Notes under the pieces: model-generated
What the model was told of the DNA's origin: nothing
The model's database searches: none
Seen by the model: only the letters and a program-made list of their open reading frames with translations
Shown: positions 4,351 to 5,268 of the stretch, piece after piece
Numbering within the stretch: the stretch's first letter is position 1
Layout: every line of letters begins with the position of its first letter
From: an uncultured Planctomycetaceae bacterium
GTDB taxonomy: Bacteria; Planctomycetota; Planctomycetia; Planctomycetales; Planctomycetaceae
Length of the DNA stretch: 5,268 nt
Reading direction: 5' to 3'
NCBI GenBank assembly: GCA_937975745.1
Contig: CALJUK010000753.1
Coordinates: forward strand, 1-5,268
Position numbers and translations under genes: made by a program

Positions 4351-5268
4351 TCACTGATTCCACTGGTTCAACGCCTGGTGATAGGCATTCACATCATCAG
4401 CCGACAGATCATAGATGGCGATCGAGTGCCCGACGAATTGGACCGGGTCGAAGAAGCGGAAATAGCCGAACTCATCCAAGTCGACGGCCCGCCAGTCTCC
4501 TTCCGTGTTGCGAATGACATGCGGTCGCCCCTGCACGAAATTGAGGCTGACTGCGTAGACACCTTCGGCAGGCATCCGGGAGGGAGGGGCCGGCAGATTC
4601 ATCTCGAGATGAGCCGGTGGATACGATCCGAAATAGGCCAGCCCATCCCATTTCACGTCGTTTTCTACAGTGATTCGCTGCAGTTCGTGCAAGGACTGTC
4701 CCCAGTCGAGATTCGAATCGACGAGCAGAAATCGTCCCGCATCCGGTCCACCAGCCAGTTCGTTGAAATACGTCAGATGGTCCGGCGCAAATCTCAGCGA
4801 GCAAAGACTCACCACCACGACACTGACCAGGGCCGCCGGGCGTAACAACCGGCCGGAACGTTGCTGCAGCAAACAGGCCAAGCCACAAGCGGCGTAGACA
4901 ATACCGAACGGGTAGATCGGCAACAGATATCGAGATCCCAGCTGATTGGCGGAACCGGACGCCAGACCGAAAAGCACGACGCCCAATGGCAGTGTCAGCA
5001 AAATGAGCAGGCGACTCGATCGATCGGCAACCGTTTTTCTCAACAACAGAACGAGCCCAACGACCGACGCCAACTGTAGTAGATGCGGAGTCTTGTACAG
5101 CCAACATTTGTAGTAATAGTCGCGAAATCCGCCCAGGCTCCAGGCTCTTTCCAAGTAGACAGGCTGCGGCAGTTGCATGAACGCAAACAAGCGGTCCAAC
5201 CCGAGCAGATAAGCTTCGGGAACCGGAATCGGTAACCAGCCAACAAGACCGGTGGAAATCGCAATACC
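4351..5268 (-). CDS. Membrane glycosyltransferase, family-39-like (C-terminal part)
   Basis: The gene is cut by the right edge: 305 C-terminal residues are visible and the frame is still open at 5268. The family (GT39/ArnT-like, usually 500-700 residues) transfers sugars from lipid-phosphate carriers at the outer face of the inner membrane; its catalytic N-terminal part, with the acidic loop residues, is not in the window. Visible in order (numbered from the edge): a loop with WLPIPVPEAYLLGLDR, YLERAW and DYYYKCWLYKTP (11-61); four hydrophobic segments at about 62-76, 87-103, 117-134 and 143-157 with SRYLLPIYPF (112-121) between; then a soluble C-terminal domain beginning YFNELAGGP and containing DSNLDWGQSL (184-193), ending SIAIYDLS plus a short tail. 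This C-terminal domain is typical of planctomycetal members. The acceptor and sugar are unknown. No visible start codon should be taken as real. The DUF1653 gene follows 27 bp downstream. Confidence 0.85.
   Translation of the reverse strand, partial: GIAISTGLVGWLPIPVPEAYLLGLDRLFAFMQLPQPVYLERAWSLGGFRDYYYKCWLYKTPHLLQLASVVGLVLLLRKTVADRSSRLLILLTLPLGVVLFGLASGSANQLGSRYLLPIYPFGIVYAACGLACLLQQRSGRLLRPAALVSVVVVSLCSLRFAPDHLTYFNELAGGPDAGRFLLVDSNLDWGQSLHELQRITVENDVKWDGLAYFGSYPPAHLEMNLPAPPSRMPAEGVYAVSLNFVQGRPHVIRNTEGDWRAVDLDEFGYFRFFDPVQFVGHSIAIYDLSADDVNAYHQALNQWNQ

Noticed and set aside
4237..4845. A 202-codon plus-strand open frame antisense to DUF1653 and the glycosyltransferase
   Set aside because: It spans two well-supported minus-strand genes and their gap, and its sequence has no family resemblance.
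1..5268. A novel multi-gene system, defence island or mobile element
   Set aside because: Eight of nine genes belong to common, functionally unrelated families on alternating strands. There are no transposase, integrase, nuclease-helicase or toxin genes, no terminal inverted repeats and no repeat-spacer array.

Overview
The window is a stretch of ordinary bacterial chromosome with nine protein-coding genes, eight of which can be assigned to a family. Base composition is moderately GC-rich, with G/C favoured in third codon positions. The closest taxonomic hint is the right-edge gene: its architecture (a KTP membrane segment, then SRYLLPIYPF, YFNELAGGP and DSNLDWGQ) is typical of the family-39-like membrane glycosyltransferases abundant in Planctomycetota. 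The patchy Shine-Dalgarno use (clear for some genes, absent for others) fits that phylum too. This assignment is an inference; there is no rRNA or other marker gene here.

Layout from left to right. Bases 1-349 hold no gene I can support. A short two-helix DUF2905 membrane protein (minus, 350-571) and a small cupin (plus, 590-907) are divergent, with only 18 bp between their start codons. A DinB-fold protein (minus, 944-1411) converges on the cupin. After a 173 bp divergent spacer carrying a 14-bp tandem repeat comes a cation diffusion facilitator (plus, 1585-2556), whose transmembrane metal-site residues read Asn-Asp / Asp-Asp, the pattern of manganese exporters such as MntE. It is followed on the same strand by an unrecognised small membrane protein (2652-2990), DNA-3-methyladenine glycosylase I (tag, 3097-3702) and a stand-alone TfoX N-terminal-domain protein (3741-4076). 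Facing these on the minus strand are a DUF1653 protein (4093-4323) and, upstream of it, the C-terminal 305 residues of a membrane glycosyltransferase whose 5' part lies beyond the right edge (4351-5268).

The genes do not form a pathway. The likely co-transcribed pairs are tag-tfoX (38 bp gap) and glycosyltransferase-DUF1653 (27 bp gap). I see no mobile element, CRISPR array, tRNA, rRNA, phage or toxin-antitoxin gene, and no sign of a new defence or biosynthetic system. The most useful specific observation is the predicted manganese selectivity of the CDF transporter. The remaining findings are modest structural features of the intergenic spacers.
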